DNA of 51,531 bases, taken from contig NZ_VKHP01000030.1 in assembly GCF_010811875.1 (NCBI RefSeq), forward strand, positions 1 to 51,531, given 5' to 3'. The stretch comes from Bradyrhizobium uaiense (GTDB lineage: Bacteria; Pseudomonadota; Alphaproteobacteria; Rhizobiales; Xanthobacteraceae). Below are positions 41,622 to 49,844 of the stretch, in pieces. A program made the position numbers and the translations under genes. A model generated the notes under the pieces. The model saw nothing but the letters and a program-made list of their open reading frames with translations. It was not told the DNA's origin and ran no database searches. The first letter of the stretch is position 1. The number at the start of each line of letters is the position of its first letter.

Positions 41622-43115
41622 ATGTCCATCATGATGCCGGAGGCCGACCAGGCCGTCCTTGCTCGCCGCACAGAGATCGCGGCTGCCTTGCGCGCAATCG
41701 TTCCGGGCGAGGGCGTGATCGACAGTGCCGCCGAGATGCTGGCCTATGAATCCGACGGCCTGACCGCCTACCGGCAACCGCCGATGGTCGTGGTGCTACC
41801 CGATACCACCGAACAGGTGGCGAAGGTCCTGAAATATTGCCAGCAGCAGGGCATCAAGGTGGTGCCGCGCGGCTCCGGCACCTCGCTGTCCGGTGGCGCG
41901 CTGCCGCTCGCCGACGGCGTGCTGCTCGGTCTCGGCAAGTTCAAGCGGATTCGCGAAATTGACTTCGACAACCGCGTCGTCGTCACTGAACCCGGCGTGA
42001 CGAACCTGGCGATCAGCCAGGCGGTCGCGCATGCCGGCTTCTATTACGCGCCCGATCCGTCGTCGCAGATCGCCTGCTCGATCGGCGGCAATGTCGCGGA
42101 AAATTCCGGCGGCGTGCATTGCCTGAAATACGGCATGACCACCAACAACGTGCTCGGCTGCGAGATCGTGCTGATGTCGGGCGAGATCTTGCGCATCGGC
42201 GGCAAGTCGGCCGAGAATGCCGGCTACGATTTGATGGGGATCATCACCGGCTCCGAGGGGCTGCTCGGCGTCATCACCGAGATCACGGTGCGCATCCTGC
42301 AAAAGCCGGAGACGGCGCGCGCGCTGATGGTCGGTTTCGCCGAGGTGGAAGCGGCCGGCGAATGCGTGGCTGCCATCATCGGCGCCGGCATCATCCCGGG
42401 CGGCATGGAGATGATGGACAAGCCTGCGATCCACGCCGCGGAAGCCTTTGTCCATGCCGGCTATCCGCTCGACGTCGAGGCGCTTCTGATCATCGAGCTC
42501 GACGGTCCCCAGGTCGAGGTCGACGAGCTGATCAAGCGGGTCGAGGCGATCGCGCAGGGCTGCGGCTCGACCTCATGCCAAATCTCGACCTCGGAGGCCG
42601 AGCGCAATCTGTTCTGGGCCGGCCGCAAGGCGGCCTTCCCTGCGGTCGGGCGGATCTCGCCGGATTATCTCTGCATGGACGGCACCATCCCGCGCGGCGC
42701 GTTGCCGAAGGCGCTGGCGCGGATCCGCGAGCTCTCGGAGAAATACAGCCTCGGTGTGGCCAACGTGTTCCATGCCGGCGACGGCAATCTGCACCCGCTG
42801 ATCCTCTATGATGCCAACAAGCCCGGCGAGATCGAGAAGGCGGAGGCGTTCGGCGCCGACATCCTGCGCTGCTGCGTCGAGCTCGGCGGCGTGCTCACCG
42901 GCGAGCATGGCGTCGGGATCGAGAAGCGGGATCTGATGCCGGAAATGTTCACCGAGATCGACCTGAACCAGCAGCAGCGGCTGAAATGCGCCTTCGATGC
43001 CCAGGGCCTGCTCAACCCCGGCAAGGTGTTTCCCACCCTGCACCGTTGCGCCGAGCTCGGCCGCGTCCATGTCCATGCCGGCAAGCTGGCATTCCCGGAT
43101 ATCCCGCGGTTCTAG
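41622..43115 (+). CDS. glcD: Glycolate oxidase, FAD-binding subunit GlcD
   Basis: 497 residues from ATG 41622. The PCMH-type FAD domain includes VVPRGSGTSLSGGALPLADG, PDPSSQIACSIGGNVAENSGG and the GSEGLLGVITEITVRI end. The C-terminal cap has NVFHAGDGNLHPLILYD and GGVLTGEHGVGIEKRDLMPEMF, the characteristic GlcD blocks. With GlcE and GlcF it oxidises glycolate to glyoxylate at the inner membrane, passing electrons toward quinone. In most relatives glcDEF are adjacent; here glcE starts about 5.5 kb downstream after eight boundaries of accessory genes. The last 39 bp of the gene recur at 44029-44068. Confidence 0.95.
   Translation: MSIMMPEADQAVLARRTEIAAALRAIVPGEGVIDSAAEMLAYESDGLTAYRQPPMVVVLPDTTEQVAKVLKYCQQQGIKVVPRGSGTSLSGGALPLADGVLLGLGKFKRIREIDFDNRVVVTEPGVTNLAISQAVAHAGFYYAPDPSSQIACSIGGNVAENSGGVHCLKYGMTTNNVLGCEIVLMSGEILRIGGKSAENAGYDLMGIITGSEGLLGVITEITVRILQKPETARALMVGFAEVEAAGECVAAIIGAGIIPGGMEMMDKPAIHAAEAFVHAGYPLDVEALLIIELDGPQVEVDELIKRVEAIAQGCGSTSCQISTSEAERNLFWAGRKAAFPAVGRISPDYLCMDGTIPRGALPKALARIRELSEKYSLGVANVFHAGDGNLHPLILYDANKPGEIEKAEAFGADILRCCVELGGVLTGEHGVGIEKRDLMPEMFTEIDLNQQQRLKCAFDAQGLLNPGKVFPTLHRCAELGRVHVHAGKLAFPDIPRF
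43076..43114 (+). repeat. Copy 1 of the glcD 3'-end repeat
   Basis: This is the true 3' end of glcD, up to two bases of its TAG stop. It matches 44029-44068 with one substitution (T/C) and one single-base indel over 39/40 positions. The two copies bracket the dienelactone hydrolase gene. Confidence 0.9.
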
Positions 43116-43166
43116 GGTGCGCATTCGTCAACGTCGGTTTCCGGGGCAAAAACGCGAGAGGTCAGC

Positions 43167-43961
43167 ATGCGAACGAACATCATGGGAGCTCTTTGCGCCA
43201 TCGCAATGGTCGCGAGCGCACATGCGGCGGTGAGGGAAGAGCCGGTCACCTACACGGACGGCGAGACCACGATGAAGGGTTTCGTCGTCTACGACGATGC
43301 GACCCAGGCCAAGCGGCCCGGTATCGTCATGGTGCACGAATGGTGGGGCGTCACCAAGCATATGCACAACGAGGCGCGGAAGTTCGCGGAGCAGGGCTAC
43401 ACAGCCTTCATTGCGGACATGTACGGCGACGGCAAGACCGCCGACAACCCGAAGGACGCTGGCGCGCTCGCGGGATCGGTGATGAAGGACCCGAAGGTAA
43501 TGGAGGCGCGCTTCAACGCGGCGCGTGAGCAACTCGCCAAGCAAGCCTCGGTCAATCCGCAACGGATCGGCGCCGTCGGTTACTGCTTCGGCGGCGCCGT
43601 GGTGCTGAACATGGCGCGCACCGGCGCCGATCTCCCCGCCGTTGCCGGCTTTCACGCCACGCTCGGCCTCAACACACCCGCACCGCCGCCGGGAACAGTC
43701 AAGGCGAAAATCCTGATTCTGAACGGTGCGGACGATCCGTTCGTGAAGCGCGAGCAGTACGATGCGCTCAAGAAGGATTTCGATGCTGCAAAGGCCGATT
43801 ATCGCATCATCGAGTATCCCGGTGCGGTGCACGCATTCACAAATCCCGAAGCCACCGAGCTCGGCAAGAAGTTCAACCTGCCGCTCAGATACGACGCCAA
43901 GGCGGATCAAGAATCGAAGGCCGAAGCAGCCAAGCTCTTCGCCGCAACCCTTCAGAAGTAA
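43167..43961 (+). CDS. Exported dienelactone hydrolase family protein (Cys nucleophile)
   Basis: 264 residues from ATG 43167, with GAGAGG upstream. Residues 1-21 are a signal peptide (MGALCAIAMVASAHA). The catalytic triad is that of true dienelactone hydrolases: Cys140 in VGYCFGGAVV, Asp190 in NGADDPF and His222 in GAVHAFTN. MVHEWWG is the oxyanion-side motif. The periplasmic location is unusual for muconate pathway enzymes, so a broader esterase role is likely. The gene sits between two copies of the glcD 3' end, which marks it as an insertion. Confidence 0.9.
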   Translation: MRTNIMGALCAIAMVASAHAAVREEPVTYTDGETTMKGFVVYDDATQAKRPGIVMVHEWWGVTKHMHNEARKFAEQGYTAFIADMYGDGKTADNPKDAGALAGSVMKDPKVMEARFNAAREQLAKQASVNPQRIGAVGYCFGGAVVLNMARTGADLPAVAGFHATLGLNTPAPPPGTVKAKILILNGADDPFVKREQYDALKKDFDAAKADYRIIEYPGAVHAFTNPEATELGKKFNLPLRYDAKADQESKAEAAKLFAATLQK

Positions 43962-43965
43962 GCAA

Positions 43966-43991
43966 AAGGGGCCGCCGACATGGTGGCCCTT
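43966..43991 (+). terminator. Imperfect hairpin terminator after the dienelactone hydrolase gene
   Basis: AAGGGGCC at 43966-43973 pairs with GGCCCTT at 43985-43991, with one bulged G, around an 11-base loop, five bases after the stop codon. It is followed by CTTCC. Confidence 0.5.
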
Positions 43992-44028
43992 CTTCCATCC
44001 GGGCGGTCGTCGCCGCGCGACAGGCGAT

Positions 44029-44068
44029 TGCCGGCAAGCCGGCATTCCCGGATATCCCCGCGGTTCTA
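44029..44068 (+). repeat. Copy 2 of the glcD 3'-end repeat
   Basis: A displaced copy of the glcD 3' end, not in a coding context on the plus strand. Its CTA also supplies the stop codon of the minus-strand gene at 44066. This implies that this gene once ended head-on against glcD with overlapping stops. Confidence 0.9.
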
Positions 44069-44479
44069 ATACCGTCGGAGCAGGCCGAGCGCGGCGCTGC
44101 TGTCGCCATATTCGGCGCAGGCCCTGTCGGGGTCTGAGATCAGCTCCGCCCGGACTCGCTTGAACGTCTTGCCGGCGGCTTCGGACACTTCGGGGCGGAA
44201 TTTTTGCGGATCGTAGTCACTGCCGTCGTGGGCCTTGATGGCGGCGTCGAACGCGCCGACCATGGCCATCGCGGCGTTGGGGCTGCCGAGAAGTCTCGCG
44301 CCGAGTTGAACGCCCCCGGCGCCATCGGCTTCATAGCCGGCGCATCGTTGTTCGAGCACCGCGGCCGCAGTCGCGAGCTGGTCGAGGAAGGTCGCCTCGG
44401 CGTCGGTGAGCATGGCGGCGTGCGCCTGTCCTGCCGCGATCGTCGCGAGCAGCGCGATGACTGTCAGCTTGATCTTCAC
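44066..44479 (-). CDS. Exported hypothetical protein (137 aa)
   Basis: 137 residues from ATG 44479. A signal peptide (KLTVIALLATIAAGQAHAA) is cut near residue 22. The mature part is mostly helical, with two cysteines (in LEQRCAGYEADG and DRACAEYGD) that could form a disulfide. No known domain is recognised. Its stop codon lies inside the second glcD repeat. It is divergent from the first acyltransferase gene. Confidence 0.7.
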   Translation of the reverse strand: MKIKLTVIALLATIAAGQAHAAMLTDAEATFLDQLATAAAVLEQRCAGYEADGAGGVQLGARLLGSPNAAMAMVGAFDAAIKAHDGSDYDPQKFRPEVSEAAGKTFKRVRAELISDPDRACAEYGDSSAALGLLRRY

Positions 44480-44543
44480 GGTGGTGGTCCTCCCTGCTGC
44501 CGTCGAGGCCGAATCGATACATTTCGACTGATCGCGCTAGCCA

Positions 44544-45852
44544 GCCGATAACCTTAACCGATGCTTGCTGCGACGGCCGTCGGCCAGCGGCCGCCGTCGC
44601 GGTCGCCGCAATTGCAGCGCGGACCCGTTTACACGGCCTTCAGCTGTTCCTCGGTATTTTCAGGACATGCATGTCTTCGGCAACATTTCGATGCCCAGCC
44701 TGGCCGATCAGCTGGCTCGCTCGCGCAATCGGCCCGCGGGCTTCGACTACATGCGGATTGCGCTCGCGTCGTCGATCATCTGCCTGCACAGCCTGAACGT
44801 GACGCTCGGGCTCGGCCCGACGCTGCAGATACTGGGCTCGCTTCGCATCGCGATAGCGATGATCCTCGCGCTGTTCTTCGCGTTGAGCGGCTTTCTGGTG
44901 ACGGCAAGCCTGCTGAGATGCAAGAGCCTGATTTCCTTCCTCGGCCTGCGCCTGCTTCGGATCGGGCCCGCGCTGGTGGTCGAGACGACGTTGTCGGCCA
45001 TCATCATCGGTTCGGTCTTCACCGAACTGCCGCTCACGCAGTATTTCGCCGATCCCAAATTCCACGCCTATTTTCTCAACATCGTCGGCGACATCCACTA
45101 CGTGCTGCCCGGCGTCTTCCTGCACAATCCGATGCCCGAGCTGGTGAATGCCCAGCTCTGGACGGTGCCCTATGAGTTGTGGTGCTACGTCATCCTGGCG
45201 CTGCTCGCCGTGACGGCGATTGCCTTCAACCGGGTGGCGTATCTCGTGTTCCTGGTGATCGCCGAGATCGGCCTAGTCGGCTACGACATCTACCGCTGGG
45301 ACGAGGTGCCGATCCAGCTTCGCCCGCACCTTCTGGTGTTCTGCTTCCTCGCCGGTGTCGGCTTCTATCTCTGGCGCGACAAGGTGCCGTTCAACCGGAC
45401 CGCCTGCCTGCTGGCGCTGGTGCTGTGCGCCGCCGGCATGGCGACCGGACGCGGTGACGCGCTTGCTCCCGTGCCGGCCGCCTATGTCGCCTGCTATCTC
45501 GGCCTGATGAATCCGCGGCGGAGCTGGATCGTATCGTCAGGCGATTACTCCTACGGGCTCTATCTCTATGGCTTCGTCATCCAGCAATGCGTTGCGACGT
45601 TCGGCCCGTCGGTGCAGCACTGGTATCTGAACATCCTGATCAGCCTGCCGCTCGCCTTCGGCGTCGCCGTCGCATCCTGGCATCTCGTCGAGAAACATGC
45701 GCTTCGGCTCAAAGCTGCTGTCGAACGGCTGGAAGCTGCGATGCTCTCCAGGATTCCGATCCTCGGATTCGGCCGTCGGGCCGAGCAGGCCGAACGAGAG
45801 CCTGTTGTTCAGCCGGGGCCGATCAATCCAGTTCGACCGATCATCCTTTCCG
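44544..45852 (+). repeat. Tandem duplication, unit 1 (leader plus acyltransferase gene)
   Basis: GCCGATAACCTTAACCG at 44544 recurs as GCCGATAGCCTTAACCG at 45853, and the following genes are paralogues in the same order. The repeat unit is therefore about 1309 bp and includes upstream DNA, not only the gene. Confidence 0.75.
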
Positions 45853-45860
45853 GCCGATAG
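44667..45860 (+). CDS. Acyltransferase family 3 membrane protein, paralogue 1
   Basis: 397 residues from ATG 44667; ATG 44691 (MPSLADQ) is an alternative that aligns closely with the paralogue start. The N-terminal segment GFDYMRIALASSIICLHS carries the conserved Arg30 and His41 of acyltransferase 3 proteins. About ten membrane helices follow, with FALSGFLV and the GVGFYLWRDKVPF and SGDYSYGLYLYGF blocks typical of OafA/NodX-like O-acetylases. These enzymes transfer acetyl groups to cell-surface sugars across the inner membrane. A close paralogue follows directly downstream. Confidence 0.92.
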   Translation: MHVFGNISMPSLADQLARSRNRPAGFDYMRIALASSIICLHSLNVTLGLGPTLQILGSLRIAIAMILALFFALSGFLVTASLLRCKSLISFLGLRLLRIGPALVVETTLSAIIIGSVFTELPLTQYFADPKFHAYFLNIVGDIHYVLPGVFLHNPMPELVNAQLWTVPYELWCYVILALLAVTAIAFNRVAYLVFLVIAEIGLVGYDIYRWDEVPIQLRPHLLVFCFLAGVGFYLWRDKVPFNRTACLLALVLCAAGMATGRGDALAPVPAAYVACYLGLMNPRRSWIVSSGDYSYGLYLYGFVIQQCVATFGPSVQHWYLNILISLPLAFGVAVASWHLVEKHALRLKAAVERLEAAMLSRIPILGFGRRAEQAEREPVVQPGPINPVRPIILSGR

Positions 45861-47145
45861 CCTTAACCGTTACTTACTGCGAACGGCACGTCGTGCAGGT
45901 TGTTCTTGCGACGATGTGCGCGTTATGCGTTTATATTTTGTTAGTTTGTTGCTGGATAGTTTCCGATGACATAGTTGTCTCGGTAATGACATGCAACCTA
46001 AGTTCAGCCTGGCCGATCAACTGGCTGTTTCACGCTATCGGCCCACAGGCTTCGACTATCTGCGGCTTGCGTTGGCGGCCAGCATCATCTGCCTGCACAG
46101 CGCGAACGTCGTCTTTGGGATCGATCGGGCGATGGAGATCCTGGGCCATATCCGCATCGGGGCCGCAATGGTTCTTGCGCTCTTTTTCGCCTTGAGCGGG
46201 TTTCTGGTGGCGGGCAGTTTGCTGAGGTGCAGGAGCCTGATTTCATTTCTCGGCCTGCGCGTGCTTCGCATTGCGCCCGCGCTTGCGGTCGAGACGACGC
46301 TCTCGGCCCTCATCATCGGCCCGATCTTCACTGCGCTTCCCCTCGCGCAGTATTTCGCGGACCCGAAATTCTACGCCTATTTCCGCAATATCGTCGGCCA
46401 CATCCACTATCAGCTTCCGGGCGTGTTTCTGCACAATCCGGTACCTTTTGCGGTGAATGCGCAGCTTTGGACGGTCCCTTATGAGCTGTGGTGCTACGTG
46501 ATCCTGGCGCTGCTCGCCGTGACCACGATCTGCTTCAACAGGGTGCTGTATCTCGTGTTCCTGGTGTTCGCCCAGATCGGTTTCGCCTGCCACGATATCT
46601 ACCATTCGGACCTGCAATATCTTCACCTTCGTCCGCAGCTGCTCGTGTTCTGCTTCCTTGCGGGTGTCGGCTTCTATCTCTGGCGCGACAAGGTCCCGTT
46701 CAACCGTACCGCGTTCCTGCTCGCGCTGACGCTTTGTGCGGCGGGGATGGCCACTGGATACACTGATGCATTCATTGTCGGACCCGTCGCGTATGTCGCG
46801 TGCTATCTGGGGCTGATGAATCCGCGGCGAAGCTGGGTCGTGTCATCCGGCGACTACTCGTACGGGATGTATCTCTATGGAGTCGTGGTCCAGCAGTCAG
46901 TTGCGACGTTGGGCCCCTCGGTTCAGCACTGGTATCTGAACATCCTGATCAGCCTGCCGATTGCCTTCGCTGTCGCGTTCGTGTCCTGGCATCTCGTCGA
47001 GAAGCATGCGCTTCGGCTCAGGGCGCAGGTCGAGCAGGTCGAGACGACGGTGCTCTCCCGGATTCCGATCGCAGCCTTCTGGCGCAAATCGCCCGAGCGG
47101 ATCGAGTTGGGTGCGACGCTCGGCGGCAGGCGCGTGCCGGCCTGA
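45853..47145 (+). repeat. Tandem duplication, unit 2
   Basis: Second copy of the leader-plus-acyltransferase unit, starting at GCCGATAGCCTTAACCG. The leaders have diverged more than the genes, and the second leader is notably AT-rich (around 45920-45990). Confidence 0.75.
45991..47145 (+). CDS. Acyltransferase family 3 membrane protein, paralogue 2
   Basis: 384 residues from ATG 45991. It aligns end to end with the upstream protein, sharing long identical stretches such as WTVPYELWCYVILALLAVT and VFCFLAGVGFYLWRDKVPFN. The catalytic Arg/His region is GFDYLRLALAASIICLHS. The C-terminal tail beyond the last helix differs. Membrane topology and the OafA-type role are as for its twin. A distinct AT-rich leader suggests separate expression, and the changed tail may alter acceptor choice. 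Confidence 0.92.
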   Translation: MQPKFSLADQLAVSRYRPTGFDYLRLALAASIICLHSANVVFGIDRAMEILGHIRIGAAMVLALFFALSGFLVAGSLLRCRSLISFLGLRVLRIAPALAVETTLSALIIGPIFTALPLAQYFADPKFYAYFRNIVGHIHYQLPGVFLHNPVPFAVNAQLWTVPYELWCYVILALLAVTTICFNRVLYLVFLVFAQIGFACHDIYHSDLQYLHLRPQLLVFCFLAGVGFYLWRDKVPFNRTAFLLALTLCAAGMATGYTDAFIVGPVAYVACYLGLMNPRRSWVVSSGDYSYGMYLYGVVVQQSVATLGPSVQHWYLNILISLPIAFAVAFVSWHLVEKHALRLRAQVEQVETTVLSRIPIAAFWRKSPERIELGATLGGRRVPA

Positions 47146-47199
47146 TATTGCAGCGCAGGGGGAGGACCTGCATCACAAGCCCTCCCGCGGCGCCGTCAC

Positions 47200-47685
47200 C
47201 TACAGCAGCGTGTATTGCGTCCGCTCGCGCTTGGCGAGTAGCGGCAATGCCTGCTCGGCGATGTAGGTCTTGAAGTAGGCGCTCTCCGCATGGGCCTTGA
47301 ACGCGGCCTCGTCCTGGAACAATTCGTAGAACAGGAATTGCGCCGGATTGTCCTTGCCGCGGCCGATCAGGAACAGCTTGGTGCCGGGGTCCTTCTGCGC
47401 CTCGGGCAGGAAGCCGTCGAGAATTGCCGCGACCTTGTCGGCCTGCCCTTCCTTGGCTTCCCATTGCGCCACGACCAGAAGGCCTGACGTGTTGATCGCA
47501 TCGCTGATGGTTCTCGTGCTCATCGCATAGTGCTTCATTGGCATTCCTCCGTTGCTTTGCTCCGATCGAGCCTGCGATCCGGCCCAGGGCGAGACGCCGG
47601 CGATCGTCATGATCGCGGCGAACGTGCCGATGGCCGATCGTCGGGTCTGCATCATCGTCGTGGTCGTGACTTCCGAACGTCTCAT
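47200..47685 (-). CDS. Exported ABM-domain protein (putative quinol monooxygenase)
   Basis: 161 residues. ATG 47685 is chosen because GGAGG lies five bases upstream; downstream ATGs would give a cytosolic protein with weaker sites. Residues 11-41 (MMQTRRSAIGTFAAIMTIAG onward, with twin Arg15-Arg16) look like a Tat signal. The ABM domain runs from about residue 65: LLVVAQWEAKEGQADKVAAI, GTKLFLIGRGKDNPAQFLFYELF, EAAFKAHAESAYFKTYI. YgiN-type ABM enzymes oxidise quinols without cofactor. It is divergent from the ArsR gene, which probably controls it. Confidence 0.85.
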   Translation of the reverse strand: MRRSEVTTTTMMQTRRSAIGTFAAIMTIAGVSPWAGSQARSEQSNGGMPMKHYAMSTRTISDAINTSGLLVVAQWEAKEGQADKVAAILDGFLPEAQKDPGTKLFLIGRGKDNPAQFLFYELFQDEAAFKAHAESAYFKTYIAEQALPLLAKRERTQYTLL

Positions 47686-47802
47686 GTTCGCCTCCAGATG
47701 ATTTGCGCCAACCGTCTTGCCGGCCGAACCGCAAGGCGAGAGATAGTGGATCGTCCTGTGAGCTCGGTTAGGTGACGATCGAAGTGTCGATGTCGTGAAC
47801 AT

Positions 47803-47818
47803 TTCGATCATGATCGAA
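47803..47818. promoter_or_regulatory. Perfect palindrome, candidate ArsR operator
   Basis: TTCGATCATGATCGAA is a perfect 16-bp palindrome in the 198-bp gap between the ABM gene and the divergent arsR-type gene. A related half-site, CGATCGAA, occurs about 25 bases to the left. Symmetry and position suit autorepression by the ArsR protein. Confidence 0.55.
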
Positions 47819-47883
47819 GCGTTACGGATGGGCGGCGTGCGACAAACGCAAGGGCAATCCTTCGACCGACGCTGGAGCCTGCC

Positions 47884-48573
47884 ATGCAGAGCATCGCACC
47901 AGAGCTTGCCGAACTGGCCGGGCTGATCGCCGATCCCGGCCGCGCCAGCATCCTGTCGCGCCTGATGGACGGGCGCGCGCAGACCGCGAGCGAGCTGGCG
48001 CTGGTCGCGGGCGTGACGCCGCAGACGGCGAGCTGGCATCTGGCGAGGCTGGCCGAGCGCGCGCTGCTCAAGGTCGAACGGCGCGGTCCGCGGCGCTTCT
48101 ACCGGCTGGCCACGCCATTGGTCGCGCAGATGCTCGAGGGCATGATGACGGTTGCGGCGATCGATCCGCGTCCGTCCCGCCCGCCGCCGCGGATCGATGC
48201 GGAGATGCGCCGGGCCCGGACCTGCTATGACCACCTTGCCGGCGAGCTCGGCGTCGCCGTCACCGACGCGATGCGCCGACACGACCACCTCAACCTGGAC
48301 CAGGAGGGCGGCGAGCTGACCGCTTCGGGCCGCGCATTTCTAGGCGATCTCGGCATCGACCTGCATGCGCCGGCGCGAAGCCGGCGGGTTCTGTGCCGGC
48401 CCTGCCTCGACTGGAGCGAGCAGCGTCTGCATCTGGCCGGGCGGGCAGGGGCCGCGATTGCCGACCTCGCGTTGCAGCGGGACTGGATCCGGCGCCGGCC
48501 GCAGGGCCGTTCCGTCGAAATCACCGCGGCCGGGCTTGTCGCATTCAGGGATTTGTTCGGTGCGCGCATTTGA
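47884..48573 (+). CDS. ArsR family transcriptional regulator with C-terminal extension
   Basis: 229 residues from ATG 47884. An ArsR-type winged helix occupies residues 1-85 (IADPGRASILSRLMDGRAQT, then VTPQTASWHLARLAERALLK). The C-terminal half contains VLCRPCLDWSEQRLHLAGRAG, the signature of the long ArsR/SmtB-like subgroup, where the Cys-x-x-Cys may sense a metal or oxidant. It is divergent from the exported ABM gene. The stop lies 32 bp before glcE, so read-through into glcEF is possible. Confidence 0.9.
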   Translation: MQSIAPELAELAGLIADPGRASILSRLMDGRAQTASELALVAGVTPQTASWHLARLAERALLKVERRGPRRFYRLATPLVAQMLEGMMTVAAIDPRPSRPPPRIDAEMRRARTCYDHLAGELGVAVTDAMRRHDHLNLDQEGGELTASGRAFLGDLGIDLHAPARSRRVLCRPCLDWSEQRLHLAGRAGAAIADLALQRDWIRRRPQGRSVEITAAGLVAFRDLFGARI

Positions 48574-48605
48574 TTTCGGAGCCAAATTTCGATACCGCCT
48601 AGCGT

Positions 48606-49844
48606 GTGGAAACGCTCAAAGTCAGAGACAGCAAAGACGTCGAAGAGGTGGTGCGCGCGGCGGTCGCCAGCGAACAGCCGCTCGAGATCATCGGTCATGG
48701 ATCGAAGCGCGCCATCGGCCATCCGATGGCGACCAATGCGGTGCTCGACGTCTCGGTGCTGAATGCGGTCACCTCCTATGAGCCGAACGAGCTGATCATC
48801 ACCGTGCAGGCCGGCGCGCCGCTCGCCGACGTGCAATCCCTGATCGACGCCAAGAACCAGCAATTCGCCTTCGAGCCGATGGATACGTCGGTGCTGCTGG
48901 GCAGCGCAGGAGCCGGCACGATCGGCGGCATGATCGGCGCCGGCCTTGCCGGTCCGCGCCGCATCAAGGCCGGCGGCGCGCGGGATCACCTGCTCGGCGC
49001 CCACGCGGTGTCCGGGTTCGGTGACAGTTTCAAGACCGGCGGACGGGTGGTGAAGAACGTCACCGGCTACGATCTCTGCAAGCTGCTCACCGGTTCCTGG
49101 GGCACGCTCGCGGTCATGACCGAGGTGACGCTCAAGGTCATGCCGAAGCCGGAAGCCGAGCGGACATTGGTGCTGCGCGGGCTCGACGACGTCACCGCCA
49201 ACAAGGCGATGACGGCGGCGCTGGGCTCGCCCTTCGACGTCTCGGGGGCGGCCCATCTGCCCGGCTCAATGCTGCGGTCCGCAACCGGCGCGCTCGCCGG
49301 CCTTGCAGCCGCCGGCCAGCCGGTGACGCTGCTGCGGCTCGAGGGCATTTCAGCGTCGGCGGTGCACCGCGCGGCCTCGCTGAGCCAGACACTCTCGACC
49401 TATGGATCGGTCGACAGCCTCGCTGACGACGCTTCCGTTACGATCTGGAGCGCGTTGCGCGACGTGGTGCCGTTTGCTGCAAACGGCGCGCTCGGGGCCT
49501 TACCGGTGTGGCGCATCGTTTGCCCGCCGGCCATGGGCGGTGCGCTGGGCCAGGTGCTGGCGCGCTCGACCGGCGGTGATGTGATCTACGACTGGGGCGG
49601 TGGGCTGATCTGGGCCGCGGTGCCGCAAGGCGCCGATGCGCAGGCCACGCTGGTCCGCGGCCAGGTCGAGGCGATCGGCGGACATGCCACTCTGATCCGC
49701 GCCGGCGAGGATGTGCGCCGTGCCGTCGACGTGTTCCAGCCGCAGGCGGCCGGGCTTGCCGCGCTCGGCGAACGGGTCCGGGCGAGTTTCGATCCGAGGT
49801 CGATCCTCAACCGCGGCCGGATGATGCGAGGCGGGGCTGCATGA
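48606..49844 (+). CDS. glcE: Glycolate oxidase subunit GlcE (FAD-binding)
   Basis: 412 residues from GTG 48606. The FAD-binding PCMH domain shows IIGHGSKRAIGHP, NELIITVQAGAPLADVQ, SAGAGTIGGMIGAGLAGPRR and HAVSGFGDSFKTGGRVVKNVTGYDLCKLLTGSWGTLAV. The last block is diagnostic of GlcE. Length is typical. It forms the glycolate oxidase complex with GlcD and GlcF. Its stop overlaps the glcF start (ATGA), so the two are coupled. glcD is separated from it by about 5.5 kb. Confidence 0.95.
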   Translation: METLKVRDSKDVEEVVRAAVASEQPLEIIGHGSKRAIGHPMATNAVLDVSVLNAVTSYEPNELIITVQAGAPLADVQSLIDAKNQQFAFEPMDTSVLLGSAGAGTIGGMIGAGLAGPRRIKAGGARDHLLGAHAVSGFGDSFKTGGRVVKNVTGYDLCKLLTGSWGTLAVMTEVTLKVMPKPEAERTLVLRGLDDVTANKAMTAALGSPFDVSGAAHLPGSMLRSATGALAGLAAAGQPVTLLRLEGISASAVHRAASLSQTLSTYGSVDSLADDASVTIWSALRDVVPFAANGALGALPVWRIVCPPAMGGALGQVLARSTGGDVIYDWGGGLIWAAVPQGADAQATLVRGQVEAIGGHATLIRAGEDVRRAVDVFQPQAAGLAALGERVRASFDPRSILNRGRMMRGGAA

